A stretch of DNA of 64,000 nucleotides from Naasia lichenicola. GTDB lineage: Bacteria > Actinomycetota > Actinomycetes > Actinomycetales > Microbacteriaceae. Both the position numbers and the translations under genes were made by a program. Shown here piece by piece: positions 33,912-43,074 of this stretch. The stretch covers positions 124,001-188,000 of the forward strand of contig NZ_SSSM01000003.1 in the NCBI RefSeq assembly GCF_004801885.1. The letters are read 5' to 3'. The notes beneath the pieces are model-generated. The model did not search any database and was not told the origin of the DNA. It saw nothing but the letters and a program-made list of their open reading frames with translations. The first letter of the stretch is position 1. Every line of letters starts with the position of its first letter.

Positions 33912-34367
33912 GTGGCACAGCCGGTCGTCGTGAGTGCCGTCGTGTTCCGCGACGACGAAGGTCGGGTGCTGACCGTCCGCAAGCAGGGCACCTCCTCCTT
34001 TATGTTTCCGGGCGGCAAGCCGGAGCCCGGTGAGGATGCGGTCGCCGCCGCGGTCCGCGAATGCCACGAAGAGCTCGGTGCGGTTCTGGATCCCGACGCG
34101 CTGGTGCTGGTCGGCGTCTTCGATGCGCGGGCCGCGAATGAGGACGGCCGGATCGTCGCGACCGTGTTCGAGCATCCGCCTGTGCGCGGCGGCTACGCGC
34201 CGCACGGCGAGATCGCCGAGCTCGCCTGGTCCCGACTCGACGACCGCACCGTCGCTCCCCTGCTGCGCGACCATGTGTTCCCCGCGCTCGAGCTTCAGGG
34301 CTCGACAAGTCTTTCCGTTACGACCGAATCGGCTGGCGACCGACGTCCGGATACATTGCTGGAGTGA
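33912..34367 (+). CDS. Nudix hydrolase
   Basis: 151 aa from a GTG at 33912 with GAGGAG five bases upstream. The Nudix box is complete: GGKPEPGEDAVAAAVRECHE followed by ELG, with the REcHEELG metal-binding glutamates. The fold carries VVSAVVFRDDEGRVLTVRKQ before it. Nudix enzymes hydrolyse nucleoside diphosphate derivatives. It overlaps the start of the MetE-like gene by four bases, so the two are translationally coupled, though no functional link is obvious. Confidence 0.92.
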   Translation: MAQPVVVSAVVFRDDEGRVLTVRKQGTSSFMFPGGKPEPGEDAVAAAVRECHEELGAVLDPDALVLVGVFDARAANEDGRIVATVFEHPPVRGGYAPHGEIAELAWSRLDDRTVAPLLRDHVFPALELQGSTSLSVTTESAGDRRPDTLLE

Positions 34368-35467
34368 GTGTCAATCCGCCGTTCCGCGCCGACATCGTCG
34401 GCAGCTTCCTCCGCACCCCCGCCCTCAAGCAGGCCCGGGCTCAGCACGAGTCCGGGGTCCTCGATGCCGACGGGCTCCGGGCGGTGGAGGACGCGGAGAT
34501 CGCCCTGGTCGTCGCGAAGCAGGCCGATGCCGGGCTTCAGCTCGCGACCGACGGCGAGTTCCGGCGCTCGTGGTGGCATTTCGACTTCTTCGACGGGCTC
34601 GACGGAGTGTCCGTCGTCGATCAGGATCACGGCATCCAGTTCACCGGAGTCGAGACCCGCAAGCGCGGTCTCCGCGTCGACGGGTCCATCGGGTTCCCCT
34701 CGGATCACCCGATGCTCGAGCACTACCGCTTCCTGGCCCGGACCACCTCGGTGCAGCCGAAGATCAGCATCCCGGCCCCGACCGTGCTGCATTTCCGACT
34801 CGAGAGCGGCGCCGTCGACCACAGCGTCTACGACGATGCCGAGGACACCTTCGCCGATCTGGCCCGCACCTACCGCGAGGCGATCGCCGCCTTCTATGCC
34901 GAGGGCGCCCGCTACCTGCAGTTCGATGACACGGCCTGGGCGTACCTGTGCTCCGAGGCCGAGCTCGCGAAGGCGCGGCAGCGCGGCATCCGGACGGACG
35001 GCTTGGCGGAGCGCTACGCGGCGCTGCTCAACGACTGTTTGGCGGAGAAGCCCGATGATCTCGTCGTCACCACGCATGTCTGTCGCGGCAACTTCCGGTC
35101 CACCTGGATCTCCTCCGGCGGCTACGAGCCGGTGGCCGAGCAGCTGCTCGATGTCGTGGATTACGACGGCTACTTCCTCGAGTACGACAGCGAGCGGGCG
35201 GGCACGTTCGAGCCGCTTCGCTTCCTGCCCGAAGGCGACAAGGTCGTGGTGCTGGGACTCATCACCACGAAGAGCGGCGAGCTCGAAGACACCGACCTCG
35301 TCGCCAAGCGCATCGACGAGGCCGCCACGATCGTTCCGCTCGACCAGCTGGCCCTGAGCCCGCAGTGCGGCTTCGCCTCGACCGAGGACGGCAACGATCT
35401 CAGCGACGAGCAGCAGTGGGCGAAGATCCGCGAGGTCGTCGACGTCGCGGCCAAGGTCTGGGGCTGA
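34364..35467 (+). CDS. Cobalamin-independent methionine synthase-like protein (YxjG/MetE C-terminal type)
   Basis: 367 aa, equivalent to the catalytic C-terminal domain of MetE. The zinc-site residues are present: THVCRGN (His and Cys), YDSERAG (Glu) and LSPQCGFAS (Cys). Motifs FRADIVGSFLR and ATDGEFRRSWWHFDFF are typical of the stand-alone relatives such as YxjG/YxjH. It probably transfers a methyl group to homocysteine or a related thiol. The GTG start at 34364 overlaps the Nudix stop. The donor cannot be determined from sequence alone. Confidence 0.87.
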   Translation: MSVNPPFRADIVGSFLRTPALKQARAQHESGVLDADGLRAVEDAEIALVVAKQADAGLQLATDGEFRRSWWHFDFFDGLDGVSVVDQDHGIQFTGVETRKRGLRVDGSIGFPSDHPMLEHYRFLARTTSVQPKISIPAPTVLHFRLESGAVDHSVYDDAEDTFADLARTYREAIAAFYAEGARYLQFDDTAWAYLCSEAELAKARQRGIRTDGLAERYAALLNDCLAEKPDDLVVTTHVCRGNFRSTWISSGGYEPVAEQLLDVVDYDGYFLEYDSERAGTFEPLRFLPEGDKVVVLGLITTKSGELEDTDLVAKRIDEAATIVPLDQLALSPQCGFASTEDGNDLSDEQQWAKIREVVDVAAKVWG

Positions 35468-35509
35468 TCGGAGCCCCCTTCACCCGACGGACCCGAGGGC
35501 ATCAGCCCC
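35460..35509. terminator. Nested stem-loops between convergent genes
   Basis: GGGGCTGAT (35460-35468) pairs with ATCAGCCCC (35501-35509); a smaller GGGGCT/AGCCCC stem (35460-35465, 35472-35477) competes with it. Located at the end of the MetE-like gene and just before the convergent HNH gene ends, it is probably a terminator. Confidence 0.45.
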
Positions 35510-35516
35510 GCCGGTG

Positions 35517-36968
35517 TCAGTTGTTGGGTGGTGGAGTGCCGCCGCGTCGGAACGGCAGCGGTCCTGAGAGGTCGCTCGGGTTCCACCACGCCTCGAGAGG
35601 GTCGACGACTTTGGGCGGTGGTTTCGGGGTCGGGTTCTGATCGGGGAGCTCGACCGGATTGTCGGGGTGAGTCACGTCGACCCGGCCGGACGGGCTGGTC
35701 CAGGTGACCAAACCCTCGGCGTCGAGGATGCTGTTCCATCCGCCGAGATGGCGAAGTCGGTGATGCTTCCGACACAGCGCGATGAGGTTGTCGGCCGCCG
35801 TGTATCCGGAATCGGCATAGTCGTCCACGTGGTCGAGGTCCAGGCCGACCGCGGTGCGGTTGCAGCCCGGGAAACGGCATGTCCCGTCGCGAAGGGTGAC
35901 CAGGCGCCGCACTGACTCCGGGATGTGCCGTGCGGTGGTGTCGATATCGACCACCTTGCCGGTGGTCGGGCTGATCAGCACCCGATAGAAGCCCGATGCC
36001 AGCTCGATCAGCTTCCGTGCGGTCTCGGCATCGATGGGCCCCTGGCCTTGCAGCTCCGCAGGTGCGTCGCCGCCGACGGCCGTCGCCGCGGGGGCGGTGA
36101 GGAAGACCACAGGGCGGATGTTGCGCATGCCGGAGTCGTCGTTCAGGATCAGATCGACCAGGACATCGGCGCGCAGCTGTGAGGCGGTGCGGCCGTCCTC
36201 TCCGCCGGCGTTCTTGATGGAGCGGACGCAGGCATCGAGCTTCGCGTCGATCGCGACAGTGTCCTCCCCGGACAGCGAGGCCCAGAGCTCACCCATCCCA
36301 TCCTGGTTCGGGGCGATTCGGACCTGCCGGTCGAGCAGCGCATCCTTGTGGCGCTCGATGGCGTCCTCAGGCTGCAGGCGCTCACGGAGCTTGACGAGGG
36401 CGGGCTTGAGCTTCGTCGGTGTCATCCGCAGCGCGAGATCGATCGCCTCGCGCTCGAATCGCTCCGCGAGCTCGACGAACAGGTCGAGCCCCGCGTCGGC
36501 GATGACTTCCGCATGACCGAGCGTCATGAGGCCGTTCTCTACCGCAGCCAACGTCAAATGCCGCTCGCTGGTGAGGATCTTCGACCGCTCGATCAGATTC
36601 AGAGCGGCCCGCTCGGTGATCCCCAGGGTGAGGGCGACTTCTGTCATGAAGACGCGGTCCTGGATGCTCTCCTGAATCGGATTAGGAGCTTGCCGCGCGT
36701 AGGTGGCGGCCTCGGCGGCGATCCATTTGATCTGCCTCACCTGGGCACCTTGGATGTCACTGCGGTACCCGGCGATGCCCTCAAGGAACTGCTGCCGACG
36801 ACGGCGCGGAGCCACCTCGACCTGCTCGACCGGCTCGCCCGCGTAGGGTTCCGGGTTCGCCTCGAGCCAGGCGAGCACCTCGTGATTGGACATCGATGGG
36901 GTCTGAATGAAGTCCTCTGCGAGCTCGTCGAGGTGTGCGATGTCCTCCGCCGTGCGCACCTCGTCCAT
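35517..36968 (-). CDS. DUF222/HNH endonuclease-domain protein
   Basis: 483 aa. Residues 40-340 are the DUF222 helical domain typical of Actinobacteria, and the C-terminal part is an HNH nuclease fold: CRFPGCNRTAVGLDLDHVDD then NLIALCRKHHRLRH, with two CxxC/CxxH zinc knuckles. The tail is proline-rich and probably disordered. Such proteins occur in many copies per Microbacteriaceae genome; their role is unknown. The start at 36968 was chosen because the longer frame runs through the repeat region upstream. Not a homing endonuclease by context: no intron or intein is nearby. Confidence 0.9.
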   Translation of the reverse strand: MDEVRTAEDIAHLDELAEDFIQTPSMSNHEVLAWLEANPEPYAGEPVEQVEVAPRRRRQQFLEGIAGYRSDIQGAQVRQIKWIAAEAATYARQAPNPIQESIQDRVFMTEVALTLGITERAALNLIERSKILTSERHLTLAAVENGLMTLGHAEVIADAGLDLFVELAERFEREAIDLALRMTPTKLKPALVKLRERLQPEDAIERHKDALLDRQVRIAPNQDGMGELWASLSGEDTVAIDAKLDACVRSIKNAGGEDGRTASQLRADVLVDLILNDDSGMRNIRPVVFLTAPAATAVGGDAPAELQGQGPIDAETARKLIELASGFYRVLISPTTGKVVDIDTTARHIPESVRRLVTLRDGTCRFPGCNRTAVGLDLDHVDDYADSGYTAADNLIALCRKHHRLRHLGGWNSILDAEGLVTWTSPSGRVDVTHPDNPVELPDQNPTPKPPPKVVDPLEAWWNPSDLSGPLPFRRGGTPPPNN

Positions 36969-37031
36969 ACCTGCACTCAACCACCACCCACCGACATTGG
37001 AAGGGTGTTTCCGACCTGATCCGGACCGAGT

Positions 37032-37048
37032 TTCAACCATTGGTTGAA
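37032..37048. promoter_or_regulatory. 17-bp palindrome upstream of the HNH gene
   Basis: TTCAACCA and TGGTTGAA flank a single central T, 64 bp upstream of the HNH gene start. Its size and AT content suit a dimeric regulator site; no partner is identified. Confidence 0.4.
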
Positions 37049-37071
37049 GCGAGTTTCGGGGTCCCTCGCGT

Positions 37072-37208
37072 GGGCTTCGACACGGGCGCTGAGCGCCCGG
37101 CTCAGCCACCGGATGCAGGGCTTCGACACGGGCGTGCAGCGCCCGGCTCAGCCACCGGAAACTCGAGTGGCCCGGTGGCTGAGCCGGCCGGAGGCCGTGT
37201 CGAAGCCC
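37072..37208. repeat. Palindromic repeat family 1: two direct and one inverted copy
   Basis: Two 42-bp direct copies (37072-37113 and 37118-37159) share GGGCTTCGACACGGGCG and CGCCCGGCTCAGCCACCGGA; an inverted copy lies at 37171-37208 and can pair with them. Together with the 17-bp palindrome this accounts for most of the roughly 300-bp gene-free gap 36969-37270. A diverged copy overlaps the start of the esterase gene at 48764. Confidence 0.85.
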
Positions 37209-37270
37209 GCCCGCGAAGGTCCAGCGCAGTGGACGGTTTCGGTGGGAGCGATTCGCTGTCACCATGAGCC

Positions 37271-37906
37271 GTGTTCGCCGTCACTCCCCCACTCCGTGTG
37301 CTCGGCTCGATCGCGTCCTGGCTGCTCTTCTCGCTCGCCTTCACCCTGCTGTTCCAGGTCTCCCTCGCCGTCCTCGCCATCGGCGGCTCATGCGCCAGCG
37401 GCGGCCCCTACGAGATCGAGGTGCAGTGCCCAGCCGGGGTCGAGCTCTTCGCGCCGCTGAGCATCTTCGCCGGTCTGGCGGCCGTCGCGATCGGCCTCTT
37501 CCTCGCCCGTGGGTTCGGATCCGCTTTAGAACTGCTCAGCTGGCCGATCCTCTTCGTGGGGCTCGGACTCGCCTTCCTGTTCGCCGGAGCGCAGGGCGCG
37601 GGCGGCGGTGCGTACCTGATCGCCGGGCTGTTCATCCTGATGGGCGTCGTCCCTCTCATCTGGGCGATCCGGGTGAGCGCACTGCGCTTCCTCCTCGGCT
37701 CGAGATCGGCAGCGGGCGTCGACTTCGCCGCTCCGAGGAATGGCCGCGCGTCGCCGTTCTCGTCGGCTGCGTGGACTTCGTCGGACCCTCGCACTCCTCG
37801 TGCGGCGGATTGGCTGGCGAGCCTGTCGATCTCCGTCCTGTCGTCAGCAATCGGTGCGCTGCTCGCGCTGGCCTGGTTCGGCGCGGTGGCCCACGCCCGC
37901 ACCTGA
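37271..37906 (+). CDS. Small integral membrane protein of unknown function
   Basis: 211 aa from a GTG at 37271. Five hydrophobic segments: about residues 10-38, 60-80, 88-104, 112-135 and 187-205. An extracytoplasmic loop carries two cysteines (GGSCASGG and VQCPAG) that could form a disulfide. The fourth segment is followed by a basic, probably cytoplasmic, region. I do not recognise a named family. There is no good ribosome site, so the start could be slightly different. It stands alone between the repeats and the rhamnosidase operon. Confidence 0.72.
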   Translation: MFAVTPPLRVLGSIASWLLFSLAFTLLFQVSLAVLAIGGSCASGGPYEIEVQCPAGVELFAPLSIFAGLAAVAIGLFLARGFGSALELLSWPILFVGLGLAFLFAGAQGAGGGAYLIAGLFILMGVVPLIWAIRVSALRFLLGSRSAAGVDFAAPRNGRASPFSSAAWTSSDPRTPRAADWLASLSISVLSSAIGALLALAWFGAVAHART

Positions 37907-38041
37907 ACGCACAGCGGTCGACTCGACGACGTGACCGTGCGGACACACCCACATCCAGTGGACCTCGCCGACCCACGCGTCGCGAACCGCGCGCGCCAGC
38001 AGCATGGGCTCGTCGTGCTCGGGGCATCGCTCTGCGGTCAC
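37844..38041 (-). CDS. Possible small zinc-ribbon protein
   Basis: 65 aa from a GTG at 38041. The motifs RCPEHDEPM and WVCPHGHVV provide a C-x-x-H...C-x-H-x-H set that could bind one zinc ion. The frame ends inside the convergent membrane-protein gene (62 bp overlap). No strong ribosome site is visible. It may be a real small protein or an accident of base composition. Confidence 0.38.
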   Translation of the reverse strand: MTAERCPEHDEPMLLARAVRDAWVGEVHWMWVCPHGHVVESTAVRSGAGVGHRAEPGQREQRTDC

Positions 38042-38112
38042 AGCGCCACCCTGGTTGGGACCCCCGACATCCGCGTCCCGACACTGCGTCCTCACATCGC
38101 CGTTCGCCGGCC

Positions 38113-40842
38113 CTAGGACTCCCCGGGTCCGGACGGCGTGGGCATGAGATGGACGCTGTGCCCAGCGTCGAGGGCCTCTTCGCGGCCGCCGATGCAGAGC
38201 ACGGCATCGATCCCGCCCGGCAGCACCGTCTCGACCTCCACCTCGCCGCCGCGCCGGGTCCAGCTGACCTCGACAGGGCCGAAGGGCGTGCCGAGCTTCG
38301 CGCGCACCCAGTCGAGATGGGGATCGAGGTCCGGTTCGACGCGGAGGGCGCGGTAGCCGGGCGCCGTGGACCTGATGCCCGCTATGCGGCCGAAGAGCCA
38401 GTCGTCCACGCAGCCGAAGGCGTAGTGGTTGAGCGAGACCTCCCGGACGGATCCGTCCGGCGCGATCGCATCCCATGACTCCCAGATGGTGGTGGCGCCG
38501 TGATCCACCTCGTACAGCCATGACGGCATCTCGGTCTGCCACAGCACCCGCCGAGCCAGCTCGGTGTGGCCGGTCGCATCCAGCACGTTCAGCAGGTGCG
38601 GAACGGAGAGGAAGCCGGTGTCCAGGCGATCACCGTTGTCCGCGACGAGTGCCGCGAGCCGGTCGGCTGCACGAGAGCGCAGCGCCTCCGGGACGAGGTC
38701 GAAGGCGAGCGCGATGGCGTAGACGCCCTGCAGCTGGACGGGCAGCTCACCGTCGTCTGACACGTATTCGGCGATGAAGGCCGCACGCACGGAGGCCGCA
38801 TGTGCGGCGAGCGCCTCAGCCTGCTCGGGCAGGTCGAGGATCGCCGCGATCCGCGCCGCGAGCCCAAGGGAATGCGCCTGGAACATCGGCGCGATCAGCT
38901 CTTTGGTCAACTCGGGCGCGATGCCGATCGCCTCGTGCAGCGGCCTGCCCGCGAGAGTGGACGGGGTGAGCCAGTCGCCGAAGTGGTCCCCTGTGTTGTA
39001 GAGCAGGGCCTGCGCGGCGGCGCGCTCGGACGAGAGCTCGACCCCGTCCAGCGCGTTCGGCAGCTCCATGGCGGCCGTCCGGGTCTGATACTCGATCCAG
39101 CGCAGCATCGCGCCGAGGTTCTCCGCGAGGACGCGCCGATCGCCGGTGCGCTCGTAGAGGGTCCACGGCACGAGCACGATGGCGTCGCTCCACCCCGCCG
39201 CGACCGTGATGGCGCCGATGCCGCGCGCTGCCGCCTGCGACTCGATGTCGTGCGGCGACCTCGGAGAGTAGATCGGCACTCCCCCGTCGGCGAGCTGGTC
39301 CGCACGCAGATTGGCGAGCCAGCGGGAGAGGAACGGCACCACCTGCGCGTTGTTGGCCGCGGCAGCCGCGAACACCTGGGCGTCCCCCGTCCAGCCGGCC
39401 CGCTCGCGCTGCGGGCAGTCGGTCGGCACGGACAGGAAGTTGGCGCGCTGACTCCACAGCACGTTCTGGTGCAGCTGATCGAGGCGCGGATCGGAGCACT
39501 CGAAGGATCCGGTCTGTTCGAGATCGCTCGAGAGGACGACGGCAACGACATCGGCGGTGGCGGGGGCGGCGTCGAGTCCGGTGATCCTGGCGTAGCGGAA
39601 ACCGTGGAAGGCGAAGGTCGGCTCGTAGGCCTCCTCCTGGTCGCCGGCCGCTCGGTAGACGTCGATCTGCTCCTTGTTGATGCCGGAGATGTTCGCGAAC
39701 CACGCGCCGTCGGCGGTGAGGGTCTCGGTGTGCTGGATCCTCACCTCCTGACCGGCTCGCAGGCCGCGAAGCGTCAGCCGCAGCCGTCCGGCGACGACCT
39801 GGCCGAAGTCGACGATCCAGCCCGCGGCAGGATCGCCGCTCACGCTCACGGCGGCCAGCTCACCCACCCGCCGGATGGGCTCGCCCGCGAACGGGACGAG
39901 GGTGGATCGGTCTTCGCCGCTCAGCTCGACGGCGGTCCACTCGCCGTCGTCGAAGCCGGGCGTGTCCCAGCCGATCCGCTGTGCACCGGCATCGAAGAGC
40001 TCTCCGATGAACAGATCCGCGTAGCGCCACGGCCCCGGCGCGCTTCGCACGTCGCCGTCCGAGTCGACGGTCTCGACGCGCCCGTCCGAGAAGTGCAGCT
40101 GCAGCTGCCAGATGGCGCTGGTCCGATCGCCCCACTGGGCACTAGACCCGCTGAGCCCGATGCGGCCCGCCCACCATCCGTCCGCAAGGGCGATGCCGAG
40201 CACGTTCTCCCCCGCGACGAGCTGATCGGTCACGTCGTAGCACTGCACCGAGACCCGGTGCGCGTAGCTGTCGAAGCCGGGCGCGAGCACCTCATCGCCG
40301 ACTGCCCGGCCGTTCAGCTGCGCCGTGTAGACGCCGTGCGCTGTGGCGGAGAGCCGGGCGCGCACGACTTCCCCGTCGATATCGAAGCTCTGCCGCAGCA
40401 GCTGGACGGGCCGCAGCCGATCCTCGATCGGCGCCTCTGGGCGCTTGCCGACGATCCAGTCGAACAGCGTCCAGCGCTCGACGGCGGTGGCCTGCTGAAC
40501 GGGACGGATCCACTCGGCGGTCCAGTCGTCGGCACCCAGCGCCGTCTCGAAGCGGCCGTCGGTCCACGCTCCGGGGTTCGCCTCGCCCTCCGACCAGGCG
40601 CGGACCCTCCAGTCGACCACGGCGTCCGACGGAAGCGCGGGGCCGGCGTATCCGACCTGCGGGATGTCAGGACGGACGCGGCCGCTCGTCCACAGCGTCT
40701 GATCGCCGACGCGCACGTCGACCTCGGCCGCGTTCTGCCGGATCGCACCGGTGGTCCAGGAGAACCGGGGGTGCGCGGCACCCACCCCGATCGGCGACGC
40801 GAGGTATTCCACCCGCAGGTCCTGACACACGATCTCGCTCAC
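38113..40842 (-). CDS. Alpha-L-rhamnosidase, GH78
   Basis: 909 aa from a GTG at 40842 with GGAAGG six bases upstream. N-terminal beta domains are followed by an (alpha/alpha)6 barrel. Catalytic-domain landmarks include PTDCPQRERAGWTGDAQVFA with the conserved acidic residues, and later TTIWESWDAI and LNHYAFGCVDDWLF. It removes terminal alpha-L-rhamnose from glycosides such as rutin, naringin or saponins, or from rhamnose polymers. No signal peptide, so it acts on imported substrates. It is the last gene of the sugar ABC/glycosidase operon, directly after GH1, suggesting stepwise removal of rhamnosyl-glucose (inference). Confidence 0.94.
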   Translation of the reverse strand: MSEIVCQDLRVEYLASPIGVGAAHPRFSWTTGAIRQNAAEVDVRVGDQTLWTSGRVRPDIPQVGYAGPALPSDAVVDWRVRAWSEGEANPGAWTDGRFETALGADDWTAEWIRPVQQATAVERWTLFDWIVGKRPEAPIEDRLRPVQLLRQSFDIDGEVVRARLSATAHGVYTAQLNGRAVGDEVLAPGFDSYAHRVSVQCYDVTDQLVAGENVLGIALADGWWAGRIGLSGSSAQWGDRTSAIWQLQLHFSDGRVETVDSDGDVRSAPGPWRYADLFIGELFDAGAQRIGWDTPGFDDGEWTAVELSGEDRSTLVPFAGEPIRRVGELAAVSVSGDPAAGWIVDFGQVVAGRLRLTLRGLRAGQEVRIQHTETLTADGAWFANISGINKEQIDVYRAAGDQEEAYEPTFAFHGFRYARITGLDAAPATADVVAVVLSSDLEQTGSFECSDPRLDQLHQNVLWSQRANFLSVPTDCPQRERAGWTGDAQVFAAAAANNAQVVPFLSRWLANLRADQLADGGVPIYSPRSPHDIESQAAARGIGAITVAAGWSDAIVLVPWTLYERTGDRRVLAENLGAMLRWIEYQTRTAAMELPNALDGVELSSERAAAQALLYNTGDHFGDWLTPSTLAGRPLHEAIGIAPELTKELIAPMFQAHSLGLAARIAAILDLPEQAEALAAHAASVRAAFIAEYVSDDGELPVQLQGVYAIALAFDLVPEALRSRAADRLAALVADNGDRLDTGFLSVPHLLNVLDATGHTELARRVLWQTEMPSWLYEVDHGATTIWESWDAIAPDGSVREVSLNHYAFGCVDDWLFGRIAGIRSTAPGYRALRVEPDLDPHLDWVRAKLGTPFGPVEVSWTRRGGEVEVETVLPGGIDAVLCIGGREEALDAGHSVHLMPTPSGPGES

Positions 40843-40873
40843 GCCGAGCCTTCCGCTGGATCTCCGAGCTGGA

Positions 40874-42112
40874 TCAGACCGACTGCGACGCGGCGCGCAC
40901 GAGCCGCGCGTACTCGGCGGCACTCGGCTTCGGGGTGCGCTCGAAGCTCTCCCGATCGACCGAGTGCAGGCCGAGGAAGCTGCCGAAGCCCGCGATCCAC
41001 TCGAAGTTGTCCATCAGCGTCCAGTGGATGTAGCCGACCACGGGGACTCCGTCATCCATCGCCTCCTGCAGGCTCTGCAGAGCAGGCTCGAGCACACCGA
41101 GGCGCACGGAGTCGTCGGCCGTGCCCACGCCGTGCTCGGTCACGAACACTGGCACCTGGGCGACCTCGTAGGCGTAGCGGACCGCGCCGCCGAGCGAGTC
41201 GGGCTCGACCGCGCTGCCCATCTCGTTGAGCACGCTGCCCTCGGCGACGGGCATCAGCCCGTCTGCGTCGTAGTGCAGGCGCTCGTAGTTCTGCACCCCG
41301 ACGAAGTCGTCGTCCCGCGCGAGCTTGAGCCAGTGCCCGTAGCACTCGGCGCGCTTGCGATCGCGGACGGTGGGTTCACCGTGCGCGACGTCGTCGATGA
41401 TGGCGATCGAGAGCCCGACCGGCAGATCGGAGCGGCGCGCCTTGATGGCCGCCTTGCCGGCGAGGTGGGCGCGGGTCAGCCCCTCCTCCATCGCGTCGTA
41501 GTCCTCGGGCTGGACCACGTTGCTCGAGCGGTAGCGCTCGACGCCCGCCTTCGTCGAGGCGGCGGCCAGGGTCTCGCGCGTGAGCTGGTTGACGAACTCC
41601 GGCACGATCCACGACAGCAGGCGGGGCAGGTTCGGCTCGTTCAGAGTGACCGCATAGGCGATCCGATCGCCGAAGCGCTGCATGAGGGCATCCGCGTAGT
41701 CGGCGAACCGATCGGCCGCATTCGCCGCCAGCATGCCGCCGCGCGCCGCGAACCAGTGCGGCGCGGTGAAGTGGTTGAACGTCACGATAGGAGCGAGCCC
41801 GCGCGCGAGCGCGCCATCGACGATGGCCTCGTAGTGGTCGAGCGCCGCGGAGTCGTAGCTGCCCTGCTCCGGCTCGACCCGGGCCCATTCCACCGAGAAG
41901 CGATCGGCATCGAGCCCCATGCCCGCGATGAGGTCCAGGTCGGACTCCCAGAGTTCGTAGCCGTTCGCGGCGCGGCCGGACGGCTCGCGGAAGATCGTCG
42001 GCGTCACGTGCTCGAGGTACCAGGTGTCGCTGTTCGAGTTGTCGCCCTCGTTCTGATGTCCGGCGGTGGCGACGCCCCAGACGAAGTCGGCGGGGAAGGG
42101 TCGGATGGGCAT
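40874..42112 (-). CDS. Beta-glucosidase-like glycoside hydrolase, GH1
   Basis: 412 aa. GH1 motifs: FPADFVWGVATAGHQNEGDN at the start, TLNEPN with the acid/base glutamate and VPVFVTEHGVGT with the nucleophile glutamate. The C-terminal GYIHWTLMDNFEWIAGFGSF is typical. It is about 40 residues shorter than common bacterial GH1 enzymes. It should release beta-linked glucose (or a similar sugar) from glycosides in the cytoplasm. It lies 31 bp before the rhamnosidase gene and is probably co-transcribed with it and the sugar importer. Confidence 0.94.
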   Translation of the reverse strand: MPIRPFPADFVWGVATAGHQNEGDNSNSDTWYLEHVTPTIFREPSGRAANGYELWESDLDLIAGMGLDADRFSVEWARVEPEQGSYDSAALDHYEAIVDGALARGLAPIVTFNHFTAPHWFAARGGMLAANAADRFADYADALMQRFGDRIAYAVTLNEPNLPRLLSWIVPEFVNQLTRETLAAASTKAGVERYRSSNVVQPEDYDAMEEGLTRAHLAGKAAIKARRSDLPVGLSIAIIDDVAHGEPTVRDRKRAECYGHWLKLARDDDFVGVQNYERLHYDADGLMPVAEGSVLNEMGSAVEPDSLGGAVRYAYEVAQVPVFVTEHGVGTADDSVRLGVLEPALQSLQEAMDDGVPVVGYIHWTLMDNFEWIAGFGSFLGLHSVDRESFERTPKPSAAEYARLVRAASQSV

Positions 42113-42165
42113 GATGCTCCTCAGGGAGACGGTCGAGCTGAACGGAACGAAGTCGGAGCGGGGAT

Positions 42166-43074
42166 TCAGGCGACGCTGAGGGCCGCGATGAATCGCCGGA
42201 TGGTGTCCGTGGCCGCGGCATCGCCGATCTCGTTGAGGTAGCCGTGCAGCGCACCGCGCTCTGCGCTGATCGACACATCGACGCCGGCGAGGGCCAGCTC
42301 CGCGGCGAAGGCCTCCGCCGAGGCGCGCAGACGATCCCGCTCCGCCGTGACGATCGTCATCGGGGCGAGGCCGCGCTGATCGTGCCCGGCGGGGAAGGCG
42401 GCCGGGTCGTCGAGCACCGCCTCGTCGCCCACGTAGTTGAGGTTGAAGCTCCGCACGTCCTCCGGTGGGAAGGTCATCATCGCCGGCAGACCCTCGAGCA
42501 GCGCGATCAGCTCGGGTGAGGCGTCGGGCAGGACCTTGTGCAGCACCGGGTAGGCCATCAGAACCGCGACGGGCTGATGGGCTGCACGGTCGCGCAGGCG
42601 CACGGCCGCTCCGCCCGCGAGGTTGCCGCCGGCGGACGCGCCGCCGATGGCGATCCGCTCGGGATCGGCGCCGAGGGCCGCCGCATTCTCGACGGCCCAG
42701 TCGAAGGCGGCGACGACCTGCAGCGAGGCGACGGGGAACCGCGCCCGCGGACCGGCCGCCTCCATCTCGGCGCGGATCTGCTCCGGAGACGGCATGCCCT
42801 CCGGCACGCCATCGGCTCCGAAGTCGGCCGCGAAGTCGGGCATCGCGTCGAGCGGCGCCAGGGTGTAGTCCACGGCGACGACCGAGACGCCCTGGCTCGC
42901 GAGCATGCGCGCGACGGCATCCGACTCGGGCATCTCGATGCTGCCCATCATGAACGCGCCGCCGTGCATCCAGACGACGGCCGCCCCGGTGGGCGAGGCC
43001 GCCGGGTAGACGCGCACGCGGAACGGGTGCTCAGCCGCTTCGAGGGCGACGTCGTAGATCTCTGCTTCAGCCAA
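42166..43074 (-). CDS. HSL-family alpha/beta esterase
   Basis: 302 aa from a TTG start at 43074, chosen because AGGAGG lies six bases upstream; an upstream extension overlaps the preceding gene. The oxyanion motif is VVWMHGGAFMMGS and the nucleophile lies in GASAGG, with a late histidine in ERGALHGYLN. This is the hormone-sensitive-lipase (lipase/esterase) class that cleaves short acyl or aryl esters. Its start overlaps the stop of the flavodoxin-like gene, so translation is coupled. In an operon with glycosidases it may remove acyl groups such as acetyl or feruloyl esters from glycosides (inference). Confidence 0.9.
   Translation of the reverse strand: MAEAEIYDVALEAAEHPFRVRVYPAASPTGAAVVWMHGGAFMMGSIEMPESDAVARMLASQGVSVVAVDYTLAPLDAMPDFAADFGADGVPEGMPSPEQIRAEMEAAGPRARFPVASLQVVAAFDWAVENAAALGADPERIAIGGASAGGNLAGGAAVRLRDRAAHQPVAVLMAYPVLHKVLPDASPELIALLEGLPAMMTFPPEDVRSFNLNYVGDEAVLDDPAAFPAGHDQRGLAPMTIVTAERDRLRASAEAFAAELALAGVDVSISAERGALHGYLNEIGDAAATDTIRRFIAALSVA

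Noticed and set aside
35517-36968. HNH protein as a mobile intron or homing endonuclease
   Set aside because: The DUF222 domain marks a common chromosomal actinobacterial family; no intron, intein, integrase or target duplication is seen.
37072-37208. CRISPR array
   Set aside because: Only two direct copies with a four-base gap and one inverted copy; no regular spacers and no cas genes.
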